Below, piece after piece: positions 17,547 through 26,092 of a stretch of 64,000 nt of DNA. The stretch's first letter is position 1. Every line of letters starts with the position of its first letter. The notes beneath the pieces were generated by a model. The model saw nothing but the letters and a program-made list of their open reading frames with translations. It was not told where the DNA came from and did no database searches. Source of the stretch: SZUA-547 sp963669315 (GTDB taxonomy: Bacteria > Pseudomonadota > Alphaproteobacteria > Rhodobacterales > Rhodobacteraceae); contig OY770021.1 of the NCBI GenBank assembly GCA_963669315.1, forward strand, positions 2,790,001 through 2,854,000, written 5' to 3'. A program made the position numbers and the translations under genes.

Positions 17547-18190
17547 TCCTTAAACCGCCCGACGATACGCCCGATCAACACGGCGATATAAATCGTGCCG
17601 ACGGCGGCTTCGATCCCGGCCAACAGCCGTGGGATTGGCGTCGCCGGCGTGATCTCGCCATATCCAAGCGTGGTCAGCGTAACCAGGCTGAAATACAGGA
17701 ACTCACCGGACGACCGCTCGTCGCCGGGAAGATTAAACGACCCGGGAGTTCCGGCCTCAATCTGCGCGTAGAGCTGCGACCAGCTATATGCGATCAGGAT
17801 GTATCCGAAGACAGCGCCGAGTATCGGGTCGAGGCCAGAGTCGCGGTTGCGAGCAAGCTCATGAATCGTCACCGCCAGGGATCCGACAAGAATGCTGGCC
17901 GTCACGATGATGAACACTGGTCCGTCAAAGCCGCCATCCTTCAGCGAGTCGATCAGACCCGTCGCAAACCAGATGGCGATAAGCGCCAGGCCGGCGCGTC
18001 GCGGCCCGGTCTTTACATGCGCAGCGTGGAGCGTGCCTGCAAAAACCATGACGTACAGCGTCAGGACGACGACGTGCTCCAGTTGGCTCTCGCCGGTTGA
18101 GGCGCTGAGAAACATGGCGGCGAGTAGAAGTGAGAGCAGAAACGCCCACCGCCACTTATCCACCAGCGTGTAGAATCTTTTTGTGATCAT
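17543..18190 (-). CDS. Small ion channel protein with K+-type pore
   Basis: A 215-residue inner-membrane protein with about six hydrophobic segments and a pore loop TLTTLGYGEITP near residues 171-182, i.e. the K+ selectivity signature TxGYG with Leu in place of Val, followed by Glu instead of Asp. The pore plus last helix form an Ion_trans_2 unit; the preceding four helices have no regular arginine ladder, so voltage gating is doubtful. No cytosolic RCK domain. Lying tail-to-tail with an antiporter remnant suggests a former ion-homeostasis neighbourhood. Confidence 0.75.
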   Translation of the reverse strand: MITKRFYTLVDKWRWAFLLSLLLAAMFLSASTGESQLEHVVVLTLYVMVFAGTLHAAHVKTGPRRAGLALIAIWFATGLIDSLKDGGFDGPVFIIVTASILVGSLAVTIHELARNRDSGLDPILGAVFGYILIAYSWSQLYAQIEAGTPGSFNLPGDERSSGEFLYFSLVTLTTLGYGEITPATPIPRLLAGIEAAVGTIYIAVLIGRIVGRFKD

Positions 18191-18490
18191 TCGCTAGCTC
18201 CTAGGTTCTCTGCGCTATCAGCGCACTGTTAGGCGCCGCAGACGATCAGCGCGATGCTCAGTGTATCTCCGAATTCGACGAAATGGCAGTTTCGCAGAGC
18301 CTGACCCACGCAGGGCATTGGGCGGCTTTAGATTACAACCATGAGCAACTGAGAGGTGGAGCCTGGCGCATGAAGTCCGCGAACATTGGGGGAGACACAT
18401 GGCCAACCGAAACAGCCTTGTCCGTCATCAGATAAATTGGGCGTCCTGACGTGATGAGCTCCAGGCGGATCTGGCTCATCTGGGTTTATG
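18191..18490. other. Intergenic region upstream of the channel gene
   Basis: No gene recognised. The right part (from about 18430) contains repeated GATGAGCTCC / CTGGCTCATCTG blocks that are probably the outer end of the adjoining IS3-family relic. The left part presumably holds the channel promoter; no clear -35/-10 pair stands out. Confidence 0.4.
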
Positions 18491-18775
18491 TTATGCGGCC
18501 TGCCGCTGGTTGAGCAAGCGGCGCTGCTTCAGCGTCTGTTCCTTGATCTTTCTCCTTTTGTGAGAATGGTTTCGCCGCGCCCGAAGTAGACGTCGGCCGG
18601 GGTGAGATTGCCAAGACTCTCGTGATAGCGGCGGTTGTTGTAATGCTCGACGAACGCTTCAATGGCGTGTTCCAGCGCGCTCGGAAGGTAGTAGTTTTCG
18701 AGTAGAACCCGGTTCTTCAGGGTCTGATGACAGCGCTCGATCTTACCTTTTCTACCGTCAGCGCCTTTGGGCCGA
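18491..18775 (-). pseudogene. 3' fragment of an IS3-family orfB transposase
   Basis: The minus strand encodes GKIERCHQTLKNRVLLENYY followed by ALEHAIEAFVEHYNNRRYHESL and LTPADVYFGRGE, the C-terminal end of the integrase core including the catalytic Glu in KIER. The last 25 residues (KEQTLKQRRLLNQRQAA, stop at 18491) are in another frame after a one-base slip near 18550. The upstream two thirds of the gene, with both catalytic Asp residues, are absent. The 5' border is approximate. Confidence 0.75.
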
Positions 18776-18844
18776 TTTGATGTGATTGTCTAACGGAGGG
18801 TTTTGGTCTCATCGTAACACGAAGGAGTGGAGTATCCGTCTTGG

Positions 18845-19071
18845 TCAAGGTCGGATTTCTGTCCATCGGCGACCATCTCTCAGCAGGGTGTTCGCAATGA
18901 CACGCAACTTGCGCGTGATGGCTGTGAGAGCGACCTTTTTCTGTTTTCTGGCTCGCTCCAGTTGGTCGTACTTATGCTTGAGATCAGGATTGAAGCGAAC
19001 GGCCATGAGGGCTGGCATATTGAGCGCGCGCCGTAAGGTTGCTCGCCCGCCCTGTCTCGCCGCTTTTCCGG
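18845..19071 (-). pseudogene. C-terminal fragment of an IS110-family transposase
   Basis: About 75 codons read GKAARQGGRATLRRALNMPA, then MAVRFNPDLKHKYDQLERAR and KQKKVALTAITRKLRVIANT, ending at TGA (18845). This is the C-terminal Transposase_20-type end of IS110 transposases. The N-terminal RuvC-like catalytic domain is missing, so it is a fragment. It is directly abutted at 19072 by an IS3-family orfA relic. Confidence 0.8.
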
Positions 19072-19076
19072 GTTAG

Positions 19077-19339
19077 TCAGTTCTTTCCCAGCAGGTCTCT
19101 AAGAACCACGTTGTCCAGCATCGTGTCTGCAAGAAGCCGCTTGAGCTTGGCATTCTCATCTTCGAGGCCTTCAACCGCGCGGCATCGGACACCTCCATGC
19201 TGCCATACTTCGACTTGAAATTGCAAAACGTCCCCTGGCTAAGGCCGTGTTTGCGGCAAACATCCGCCGTCGGAATCCCGGTTTCCTGTTCCTTGATCAT
19301 CCCGATTATCTGCGCTTCCGTGAAACGGCTCCTTCGCAT
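19077..19339 (-). pseudogene. IS3-family orfA with one-base deletion
   Basis: MRRSRFTEAQIIGMIKEQE through CRKHGLSQGTF is a typical HTH_Tnp_1 orfA. After RLKA one base is lost near 19170; in the restored frame the end reads EDENAKLKRLLADTMLDNVV then LRDLLGKN and TGA at 19077-19079. No orfB of this subgroup follows, because an IS110 fragment occupies that position. Relic. Confidence 0.8.
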
Positions 19340-19505
19340 TCGCCTGCTCCCTCAGAGGTTGAGAAAACTCTAAATTAAAACGAGGGAAGATTCGGGGGGC
19401 AGGTCATGCCCGATATAGATGCGGACAAAGACTCCTGGATCGACTATTTGTCCGACTTCGTTCCGCCCAGTCTCAATGACGTTGCGCACTCTGGATTGGA
19501 CTTAA

Positions 19506-20225
19506 ATGGCGACACGATTTCTTCTTGCCGCGTTGATCGCGCTGGCGCCTCCCGCCGCAAACCTCGCCGAGGCGAGCGAGTGGGAGTATCGCGTCACGCC
19601 CTACGCCTGGATTCCGAGCTTCGACGCCGAAATGGCGATTGGCGACGAGTCCGGCGACGGATCTGGCCCTTCGTTTTGGGAGCTGCTTGAATTCGCCGTA
19701 CTGATCAACGGAGAGGCTCGACGCGGCGACTGGGCGCTGATCGGCGAGTACAATTATCTTGCATTGTCGGACGACGCCGAGGCCCTGGGGGGGCGGCTGA
19801 GCGCAGACATATTGTTTGACGGGCATATGGCGGGCGCCGCCGTCGCCTACCGCTTTCATCACGACGAACGCGCCAGCGCTGAGGTATTCGGCGGCGCGCG
19901 CGCATGGTGGATTGATGCGGAGATCGACTTGCAGCGGATCTCCAACCCCTCGGTGTCTCGCAATTGGGTCGATCCGATCATCGGGATGCGCGGGAGTTAC
20001 GCGCTGACGGATCGGGTTGCGCTCTCAGGCCTGGCGGATATCGGCGGTTTCGGCGTCGGATCGGATTTGCAATGGGAGTTGATCGGTCGCGTCGGATACG
20101 AATTCACGGATCACATCGGCGCCGCGCTTGGCTATCGGCATCTGGCGCTTGATTTCGCGGACGACAAGCTGGTTCTCGACGCCGAAATCTCCGGACCGTT
20201 CCTGGCCATCGACATCATGTGGTGA
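19506..20225 (+). CDS. Outer-membrane beta-barrel protein, unknown ligand
   Basis: A 239-residue protein with a signal peptide (cleavage near AEA23) and an alternating amphipathic strand pattern throughout: WEYRVTPYAWIPSFDAEM, WALIGEYNYLAL, AAVAYRFH, AEVFGGARAWW, WELIGRVGYEF, AALGYRHLAL. It ends in an aromatic residue (AIDIMW), the signal recognised by the BAM machinery. Small 8-10 strand barrel is likely. The next gene encodes a secreted alkylsulfatase, 134 bases away on the same strand, so a role in uptake or envelope response to alkyl sulfates is possible but unproven. The ribosome site is weak. Confidence 0.7.
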   Translation: MATRFLLAALIALAPPAANLAEASEWEYRVTPYAWIPSFDAEMAIGDESGDGSGPSFWELLEFAVLINGEARRGDWALIGEYNYLALSDDAEALGGRLSADILFDGHMAGAAVAYRFHHDERASAEVFGGARAWWIDAEIDLQRISNPSVSRNWVDPIIGMRGSYALTDRVALSGLADIGGFGVGSDLQWELIGRVGYEFTDHIGAALGYRHLALDFADDKLVLDAEISGPFLAIDIMW

Positions 20226-20359
20226 CGCGAACCGCTGAGTGATTTCGCGAACTAGACGCAGCTGGAAATTGATTACCGCGGTGGACGGCCTAGTCTCGAT
20301 AAAGACCCAAACAACGAATCCATCCCGCCGAGATCGGCGATCAAATCGGAGCGAGCCTC

Positions 20360-22459
20360 ATGAAAGCATTTAGCCTGTTCAGCGCCGCCATATTCGTCGG
20401 CGCGAGCATCAGCGCGGATCCGGCGAACTCAGCGGGCGGCGGCGGGGTGGTCGCAGACGACGGCGCGGCGACGGGCGAGCACTTCGACCCCAAGGGCAGG
20501 CAGCCATCGTCGCATACAGTCGAGATCGTCAACGGATTGCGCGAGAGTATGCCCTTCGAGGATGAGCGCGATTTCGAAGAGGCGAAGAAGGGTTTCATCG
20601 CCGCACCGGAATTCTTGCAGATCAAGGCCGAGGCGGGCCATGTCGCCTGGGATATGGAAAGCTATCAATGGCTGCTGCAGGGCAAGGATTTCGATTCCAT
20701 TCACCCTTCGCTGCAGCGTCAGGCGGTCCTGAACATGTCCTATGGCCTCTATGAAGTGGTGCCGGATAAGATCTATCAGGTGCGCGGCTTCGATCTGGCG
20801 AACTTCACCGTTATCAAGGGCGATACGGGCTGGATCGTGTTCGACCCGCTGACAGCGAAGGAGACGGCCGAAGCGGCTTTGGCTCTGGTCAATGAGCATC
20901 TGGGCGAACGGCCGGTGACGGGCGTCGTCTATTCGCACAGTCATGCAGATCACTTCGGCGGCGTACGCGGCGTGGTGGACGAGGCAGACGTCGTCTCCGG
21001 CAAGGTGCCGGTGATCGCGCCGATCGGTTTCATGGACCACGCGGTGTCCGAGAACGTCTACGCCGGAAACGCCATGAACCGGCGGCTGTTCTTTCAGTAT
21101 GGCGTGTTGCTGCCGCGCAGCCCGTTCGGGCATGTGGACCAATCTATCGGCAAAAACGTGGCGGCGGGTAATCTGGGCCTGATTCAGCCGAGCGTCGTGA
21201 TCGAAGACGATATCGAGGAGCTGACCGTCGATGGCGTCAAGATGGTTTTTCAGAACACGCCGGGGACCGAAGCGCCGGCCGAGATGAACACCTATTTCCC
21301 CGACCTCAAGGCGTTCTGGGCGGCGGAGAACATCACCGGCACGATCCACAACATCTATACGCTGCGGGGCGCGCTGGTGCGCGATGCGCTGGAATGGTCG
21401 AAGCAGATCAACAGGGCGCTTTACCTCTTTGGACTGGAGGCGGAGGTGATGTTCGCCTCTCACAGCTGGCCGCGTTGGGGAAATGACCGGATTCAAGAGG
21501 TGATGCGCGCGCAGAGAGACACTTATGGTCACCTCAACAATGGCGTGCTGCATCTGGCAAACCAGGGCGTGACGATCAACCAGATTCACAACGTCTATGA
21601 GGTGCCGAAAAGCCTGCAGGACCAGTGGTCGGCGCGCAGCTATCACGGCTCGGTTGAGCACAACAGCCGGGCGGTTGTGAACCGTTATCTCGGCTATTGG
21701 GACGGCAATCCGACTACGCTGATCCCGCTATCGCCGGAGGATTCAGCGCCGCTTTATGTGGAGATGATGGGCGGCGCGGCGCCGATCATGGAGAAGGGCA
21801 AGGCGCTGTTCGACGCGGGCGATTACAAGCTGGCGCAGGAAATCCTGAACAAGCTGGTTCACGCTGAGCCGCAGAATCAGGACGCGAAGGATCTTCTGGC
21901 CGATGTATTCGAACAAATCGGCTATCAACAGGAAAGCCCGAGCGTTCGAAACTCCTTCCTCGCCGCGGCGTATGAGTTGAGGAACGGCATTCCCGGCGGC
22001 GCGTCGCCGAAGACATCCGGGCCGGACATGGTCCGGGCGATGTCCACCCAGCTGTGGCTGGATTTCCTTGGGGTGCGGCTGGACAGCGATAAGGCCGGCG
22101 ACCGGGAGTTTGCGATCAATCTTCTGACCCCGGACAATGGCGAGAAATTCGTGGTCGAGCTGTCAAACGGAACGTTGACGGCGATTGAGGGATTTCAGGC
22201 CGAGGCGCCTGACCTGACGGTGACCATCAACCGCGCGGACCTGTTATTTGTGATGATGGGCGCAGTGCCCTTCGATAACCAGATCGCGGCAGGCAAGGCG
22301 AAAATCGAGGGCGACCAGTCTGTCTATGAGGACCTCAAGACCATGTTGGTGAATTTCGAGCTTGGCTTCGAGATCATGCCGGGCACGGGCGCGGCCGATC
22401 TGTCGCCGGACCGGAACGTCTTCGAACAGGAGCCGTTGGGCGATACGACAGGCGGCTGA
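20360..22459 (+). CDS. Secreted linear alkylsulfatase (SdsA-type metallo-beta-lactamase fold)
   Basis: A 699-residue enzyme expected to hydrolyse primary alkyl sulfates such as SDS to alcohol and sulfate in the periplasm. After a signal peptide the binuclear zinc motif HSHADH is at residues 193-198, with further ligands expected in the EDDIEEL/NTPGTEAPAEM region and HSWPRWG. About residues 440-560 correspond to the alkylsulfatase dimerisation domain, and the last 125 residues to an SCP2-like lipid-binding domain (VELSNGTLTAIEGFQ, ADLLFVMMG). Domain order and length equal those of SdsA1. It ends convergently to bfr. Confidence 0.9.
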   Translation: MKAFSLFSAAIFVGASISADPANSAGGGGVVADDGAATGEHFDPKGRQPSSHTVEIVNGLRESMPFEDERDFEEAKKGFIAAPEFLQIKAEAGHVAWDMESYQWLLQGKDFDSIHPSLQRQAVLNMSYGLYEVVPDKIYQVRGFDLANFTVIKGDTGWIVFDPLTAKETAEAALALVNEHLGERPVTGVVYSHSHADHFGGVRGVVDEADVVSGKVPVIAPIGFMDHAVSENVYAGNAMNRRLFFQYGVLLPRSPFGHVDQSIGKNVAAGNLGLIQPSVVIEDDIEELTVDGVKMVFQNTPGTEAPAEMNTYFPDLKAFWAAENITGTIHNIYTLRGALVRDALEWSKQINRALYLFGLEAEVMFASHSWPRWGNDRIQEVMRAQRDTYGHLNNGVLHLANQGVTINQIHNVYEVPKSLQDQWSARSYHGSVEHNSRAVVNRYLGYWDGNPTTLIPLSPEDSAPLYVEMMGGAAPIMEKGKALFDAGDYKLAQEILNKLVHAEPQNQDAKDLLADVFEQIGYQQESPSVRNSFLAAAYELRNGIPGGASPKTSGPDMVRAMSTQLWLDFLGVRLDSDKAGDREFAINLLTPDNGEKFVVELSNGTLTAIEGFQAEAPDLTVTINRADLLFVMMGAVPFDNQIAAGKAKIEGDQSVYEDLKTMLVNFELGFEIMPGTGAADLSPDRNVFEQEPLGDTTGG

Positions 22460-22478
22460 GGTCAGGGCGACCGCGCAG

Positions 22479-22506
22479 AAAAAATGGGTGCGGCGTTCAT
22501 GGCCGC
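22479..22506 (-). terminator. Weak intrinsic terminator candidate after bfr
   Basis: On the minus strand GCGGC-N7-GCCGC is followed after five bases by TTTTTT, downstream of the bfr stop. The stem is only five pairs and the U-run is displaced, so this is tentative. Confidence 0.35.
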
Positions 22507-22537
22507 GTCCTTTCGATATTCGATTCCGTGCTGCGGA

Positions 22538-23026
22538 TCAGGCTTCGGCGAGGTCCGCCGAATTGGCGTTGATCAGGCCGTAATTCTGCGCGCCGATCCG
22601 GTCATGTAGATCAAGCTGGGTCTCCAGAAAGTCGATATGTCCTTCCTCGTCCTCGATTAGTTGCTCGAACAGCTTCATGGAGACGATATCGCCCACGGTG
22701 GAGCAATGAGAGCGCGCCTCCTTGTAGAGCGCATGCGCGTCATGCTCGGCGGCGAGATCGCATTCGAGCGTTTCCTTGACGCTCCCGCCGATCCTGAGTG
22801 GGTCGAGAGTCTGCAGGTCTGGCGCGCCCTCCAAAAAAATGATGCGGTCTATCAGCAGGTCGGCATGCGCAAGCTCCTCAAACGATTCCGCCTCCGATTT
22901 GGCTGCGAGCTTGCCGAAGCCCCAATCATCCTGCAGACGCGCATGCAGCCGATACTGGCTGACTGCGGTCATTTCGCTGCGCACCGCCTTGTTTAGATAC
23001 TCGATGACCGTCGCATCGCCCTTCAT
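22538..23026 (-). CDS. bfr: Bacterioferritin, ferroxidase centre intact, heme-ligand Met replaced
   Basis: A 162-residue ferritin-fold iron store. All ferroxidase ligands in E. coli numbering are present: Glu18, Glu51, His54, Glu94, Glu127 and His130. The residue at 52, which is the heme-ligating Met in classical bacterioferritin (EM-K-HAD), is Leu here (EELAHAD; codon CTT). So the protein should oxidise and store iron but is not expected to bind heme in the usual bis-Met way, unless it mixes with a second Met52-bearing subunit encoded elsewhere, as in two-subunit bacterioferritins. No bfd gene is adjacent. The conserved ILFLEG-type region is IIFLEG. Confidence 0.9.
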   Translation of the reverse strand: MKGDATVIEYLNKAVRSEMTAVSQYRLHARLQDDWGFGKLAAKSEAESFEELAHADLLIDRIIFLEGAPDLQTLDPLRIGGSVKETLECDLAAEHDAHALYKEARSHCSTVGDIVSMKLFEQLIEDEEGHIDFLETQLDLHDRIGAQNYGLINANSADLAEA

Positions 23027-23172
23027 GCCTCTTTCCTTTCGAATGCTGTTGCACGGCCAATACGCAAGCGCCGCGCGGATAGTCCTTATGTATGTCTTCA
23101 GATCGGGAATTCATCGGCTCTGATGGGCCTATTCGATTGCAAATCCGCCGTTGCATCGTTACAGGACGGTAT

Positions 23173-23262
23173 TCCGTTGGGGTGCCTCCTACGAGGCTGA
23201 GATGCGCTGGGCGCGAACTCATCGAACCTGATCCGGGCTATGCCGGCGTAGGAAACGGGCCT
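23173..23262 (+). promoter_or_regulatory. TPP (thiamine pyrophosphate) riboswitch
   Basis: The conserved THI-box elements appear in order: GGGGTGCC, GGCTGAGA (pyrimidine-sensing helix), AACCTGATCCGGGC and TGCCGGCGTAGGAAA (pyrophosphate-sensing side). It lies about 60 bases upstream of thiD and so should lower expression of the whole thi operon when TPP is abundant. No U-run terminator follows, so control is more likely at translation of thiD. Confidence 0.95.
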
Positions 23263-23324
23263 CTTCCTTGAAGCGACCAGACCCTCGGCGAAGCATCGGA
23301 GCGTTACGAGGAGAGGCCGGTCGC

Positions 23325-24149
23325 ATGACCCCCATAGCATTGACGATCGCCGGCTCGGACAGCGGCGGCGGCGCCGGGATCCAGGCGGATATCAAGGCGT
23401 TTTCCGCGCGTGGGGCTTATGGCGCCAGCGTCATCACCGCGATTACCGCCCAGAACACCCGCGCAGTGACCGCCGTCGAGGAGATTTCTCCGCCTGTGGT
23501 GGCCGCGCAGATCGAGGCCGTGCTCGACGATCTGGCGGTGGGCGCGATCAAGATCGGCATGCTGTCCTCTCCCGACATTATCCATGTGGTGGCGGCAGGC
23601 GTGCGCGGCAGGGGAATCCCGGTCGTTCTGGACCCGGTGATGGTGGCGAAGTCGGGCGACTCGCTGCTGCAGGATGAGGCGGTCTCCGCGCTGATCGAAG
23701 AACTGCTGCCGCTGGCGGCGCTTATCACACCAAACTTGCCAGAGGCTGCGCGGCTTTTGGGCGAGTCGACGGTGGCCGAAACCGACGCCGAAATGGAAGG
23801 GCAGGGGCGCCTTCTTCTGGAATTGGGGCCGAAGCGGGTTTTGATGAAGGGCGGCCACGCCCAGGGAGAGGTCTGCACCGATCTGTTGCTGGGCGACGGA
23901 GCGGAGCCGCTGGCGCTGACAGCACCCCGGATCGACACAAAAAACACCCATGGAACCGGCTGTACGTTGTCCTCGTCAATCGCGGCCGAGATCGCGAAAG
24001 GGGAGACTGTGGAACGCGCCGCGAGGAACGCCCACGCCTATTTGCAGGCCGCGATCCGCGCTGCTGATGACCTGAAGGTCGGCTCTGGCCACGGACCGGT
24101 GCATCATTTCCATGAATTCTGGCCAGCGTCGGGACGGGCCGATGGTTGA
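23325..24149 (+). CDS. thiD: Hydroxymethylpyrimidine/phosphomethylpyrimidine kinase ThiD
   Basis: A 274-residue ribokinase-fold enzyme that phosphorylates HMP and HMP-P to HMP-PP. The N-terminal IAGSDSGGGAGIQADIKAF substrate-binding signature and the C-terminal NTHGTGCTLSSSIAAEIAKG anion-hole/catalytic motif are both complete. ATG at 23325 was chosen for its GAGGAG ribosome site and homology start. First gene after the TPP riboswitch; its end overlaps thiO by eight bases. Confidence 0.95.
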   Translation: MTPIALTIAGSDSGGGAGIQADIKAFSARGAYGASVITAITAQNTRAVTAVEEISPPVVAAQIEAVLDDLAVGAIKIGMLSSPDIIHVVAAGVRGRGIPVVLDPVMVAKSGDSLLQDEAVSALIEELLPLAALITPNLPEAARLLGESTVAETDAEMEGQGRLLLELGPKRVLMKGGHAQGEVCTDLLLGDGAEPLALTAPRIDTKNTHGTGCTLSSSIAAEIAKGETVERAARNAHAYLQAAIRAADDLKVGSGHGPVHHFHEFWPASGRADG

Positions 24150-25134
24150 AGCGCGGATCATAGGCGCTGGCGTCGCCGGGCTCTGCGTTGCGACCGAACT
24201 GGCCGAACGCGGCGCGGAGGTGACTCTGATCGACCGGAACGGCGAGCCGGGACCGCATGGCTGTTCCTGGTGGGCGGGCGGCATGCTCGCGCCCTGGTGC
24301 GAAGGCGAAAGCGCCGAAGAACCCGTCGTCCGGCTGGGTCAGGAAGCCATAGAATGGTGGGACGACCACGCGGGCGGCGTCACGCGCGCCGGTTCTCTGG
24401 TTTTGGCGATGGGGCGCGATCAGGGAGAGCTGAAGCGCTTCGCCCGGCGGACCGAGCGGTTCGACGAGATCGGCGCTGACAGGGTCGCGGAGCTGGAGCC
24501 AGATCTCGACGGTCGCTTCGGCAAGGCGCTCTACTTCGCGGATGAAGCGCATCTGGACCCACGCACGGCGCTGCGCGCGTTGACCGAGAATCTGAAGCGG
24601 AAGGGCGTTGAATTCCGGGAGGAAGAGGGCGCCCCGTCTGGCGAAGTCCGTGAAGAGACGATTGATTGTCGCGGCCTCGCCGCGCGCGATGCGCTGACGG
24701 ATCTGCGCGGCGTCAAGGGCGAGATGCTGGTGCTGAAATGCCCGGATGTGACCCTTTCTCGTCCCATCCGCCTGCTGCATCCGCGCATTCCGCTTTACAT
24801 CGTGCCGCGGGGCGAGGGCGTCTACATGCTGGGCGCCACAATGATCGAGGCGACTGAGCGCGGCCGCGTCACCGCGCGGTCGCTGCTGGAGATGCTGTCG
24901 GCCGCCTACGCCTTGCACCCCGCTTTCGGAGAGGCGGAGGTGCTCGAGATCGGCGTCGACGCCCGCCCCGCCTTCCATGACAATCTGCCGCGCATCCGTC
25001 GTCGCGGCGATATGATTTACGCAAACGGGCTTTACAGGCACGGCTATCTACTCGCGCCCGCGCTGGGCCGGATGGTGGCTGAGCTTGTGTTCGACGGCGC
25101 TCACCCGGAGATGATGGATGAAAATCAGGCTTAA
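24142..25134 (+). CDS. thiO: Glycine oxidase ThiO
   Basis: A 330-residue FAD-dependent oxidase of the DAO family that makes dehydroglycine for thiazole synthesis in aerobes. The dinucleotide motif GAGVAGLCVATELAERGAEV begins at residue 8, and the C-terminal GLYRHGYLLAPALG resembles the FAD/substrate loop of ThiO. ATG 24142 is preferred over an upstream ATG because the Rossmann strand then starts at residue 4. It overlaps both thiD and thiS, a sign of tight translational coupling. Confidence 0.9.
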   Translation: MVEARIIGAGVAGLCVATELAERGAEVTLIDRNGEPGPHGCSWWAGGMLAPWCEGESAEEPVVRLGQEAIEWWDDHAGGVTRAGSLVLAMGRDQGELKRFARRTERFDEIGADRVAELEPDLDGRFGKALYFADEAHLDPRTALRALTENLKRKGVEFREEEGAPSGEVREETIDCRGLAARDALTDLRGVKGEMLVLKCPDVTLSRPIRLLHPRIPLYIVPRGEGVYMLGATMIEATERGRVTARSLLEMLSAAYALHPAFGEAEVLEIGVDARPAFHDNLPRIRRRGDMIYANGLYRHGYLLAPALGRMVAELVFDGAHPEMMDENQA

Positions 25135-25315
25135 CGGAGAGGCGACTGAGATCGCCGCCGTCACCCTCGCAGCCGCGCTGGATGAGTTGGGCTATGGCGA
25201 GGCGAAAATCGCGACGGCGGTGAACGAAGATTTCGTGCCGGTGTCGCAGCGCGAGTCGACCGCGCTGGCCGATGGCGACCGGGTTGAAGTCGTTGCGCCG
25301 ATGCAGGGGGGCTGA
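25118..25315 (+). CDS. thiS: Sulfur carrier protein ThiS
   Basis: A 65-residue ubiquitin-like protein: starts MKIRLNGE and ends in the Gly-Gly tail that is adenylated and thiocarboxylated to carry sulfur to ThiG. Middle segment KIATAVNEDFVP is characteristic. It overlaps the thiO end by 17 bases and precedes thiG by three. The activating enzyme ThiF is not encoded in this operon, so an adenylyltransferase elsewhere must serve it. Confidence 0.93.
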   Translation: MKIRLNGEATEIAAVTLAAALDELGYGEAKIATAVNEDFVPVSQRESTALADGDRVEVVAPMQGG

Positions 25316-25318
25316 GGC

Positions 25319-26092
25319 ATGCGGGACTTTTACGGCGTCACGCTGAAAACGCCGCTGATGCTGGGCACGGCCCAGTATCCATCGCCCGCAATCATGGGCG
25401 AGGCATTCAAGGCGTCGGGCGCCGGGATCGCGACTGTTTCGCTTCGGCGTGAGGCGGGCGGCGAACGTGCTGGTCAGGCGTTTTGGGAACTGATCGCCTC
25501 GCTCGGCACGTTGGTCCTGCCCAACACCGCCGGCTGCTATACGGTCAAGGAGGCGATCACCACAGCCCATATGGCGCGCGAGGTGTTCGACACCAATTGG
25601 ATCAAGCTGGAGGTGATCGGCGACGCCGACACGCTGCAGCCGGACGTCTACGGGCTTGTCGAGGCCGCCAGAATCCTGACCGAAGAAGGGTTCGAGGTTT
25701 TCCCGTACACCACGGAAGATCTGATCGTCTGCGAGCGGCTGGTCTCGGCGGGTTGCCGGGTGCTGATGCCGTGGGGCTCGCCGATTGGTTCAGGCCTCGG
25801 GCTGAACAACGAATACGGCCTGAAGACGCTGAGGGCCCGGTTTCCTGAAATCCCTCTGGTGGTCGACGCCGGGATTGGCGCGCCCAGCCACGCCGCCAAG
25901 GCGATGGAGTTGGGGTTCGACGCGGTGCTGCTGAACACGGCCGTCGCCAAGGCCGGCGATCCGGTGGCGATGGCCTGCGCGTTCGCTCAGGCGGTCGAGG
26001 CCGGCGCAGCGGCTCATACCGCCGATCTGATGGAGCCGCGCGATATGGCCACCCCCTCCACCCCCGTGCTTGGAAAGGCGTTTCTGGAATGA
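25319..26092 (+). CDS. thiG: Thiazole synthase ThiG
   Basis: A 257-residue TIM-barrel enzyme joining deoxyxylulose-5-P, dehydroglycine and ThiS-bound sulfur to make the thiazole ring. The Schiff-base lysine lies in WIKLEVIGD; the phosphate-binding part is MPWGSPIGSGLGLNN and VVDAGIGAPSHAAKAMELG. Length is normal. Its stop overlaps the thiE ATG (ATGA). Confidence 0.95.
   Translation: MRDFYGVTLKTPLMLGTAQYPSPAIMGEAFKASGAGIATVSLRREAGGERAGQAFWELIASLGTLVLPNTAGCYTVKEAITTAHMAREVFDTNWIKLEVIGDADTLQPDVYGLVEAARILTEEGFEVFPYTTEDLIVCERLVSAGCRVLMPWGSPIGSGLGLNNEYGLKTLRARFPEIPLVVDAGIGAPSHAAKAMELGFDAVLLNTAVAKAGDPVAMACAFAQAVEAGAAAHTADLMEPRDMATPSTPVLGKAFLE

Noticed and set aside
10548..18416. 16-base repeat GGCCAACCGAAACAGC at 10548 and 18401
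   Set aside because: About one such repeat pair is expected by chance in 64 kb, and surrounding sequence does not match.
20429..21661. 410-codon minus-strand open frame opposite the alkylsulfatase
   Set aside because: Shadow of a gene with intact catalytic motifs; no independent evidence.
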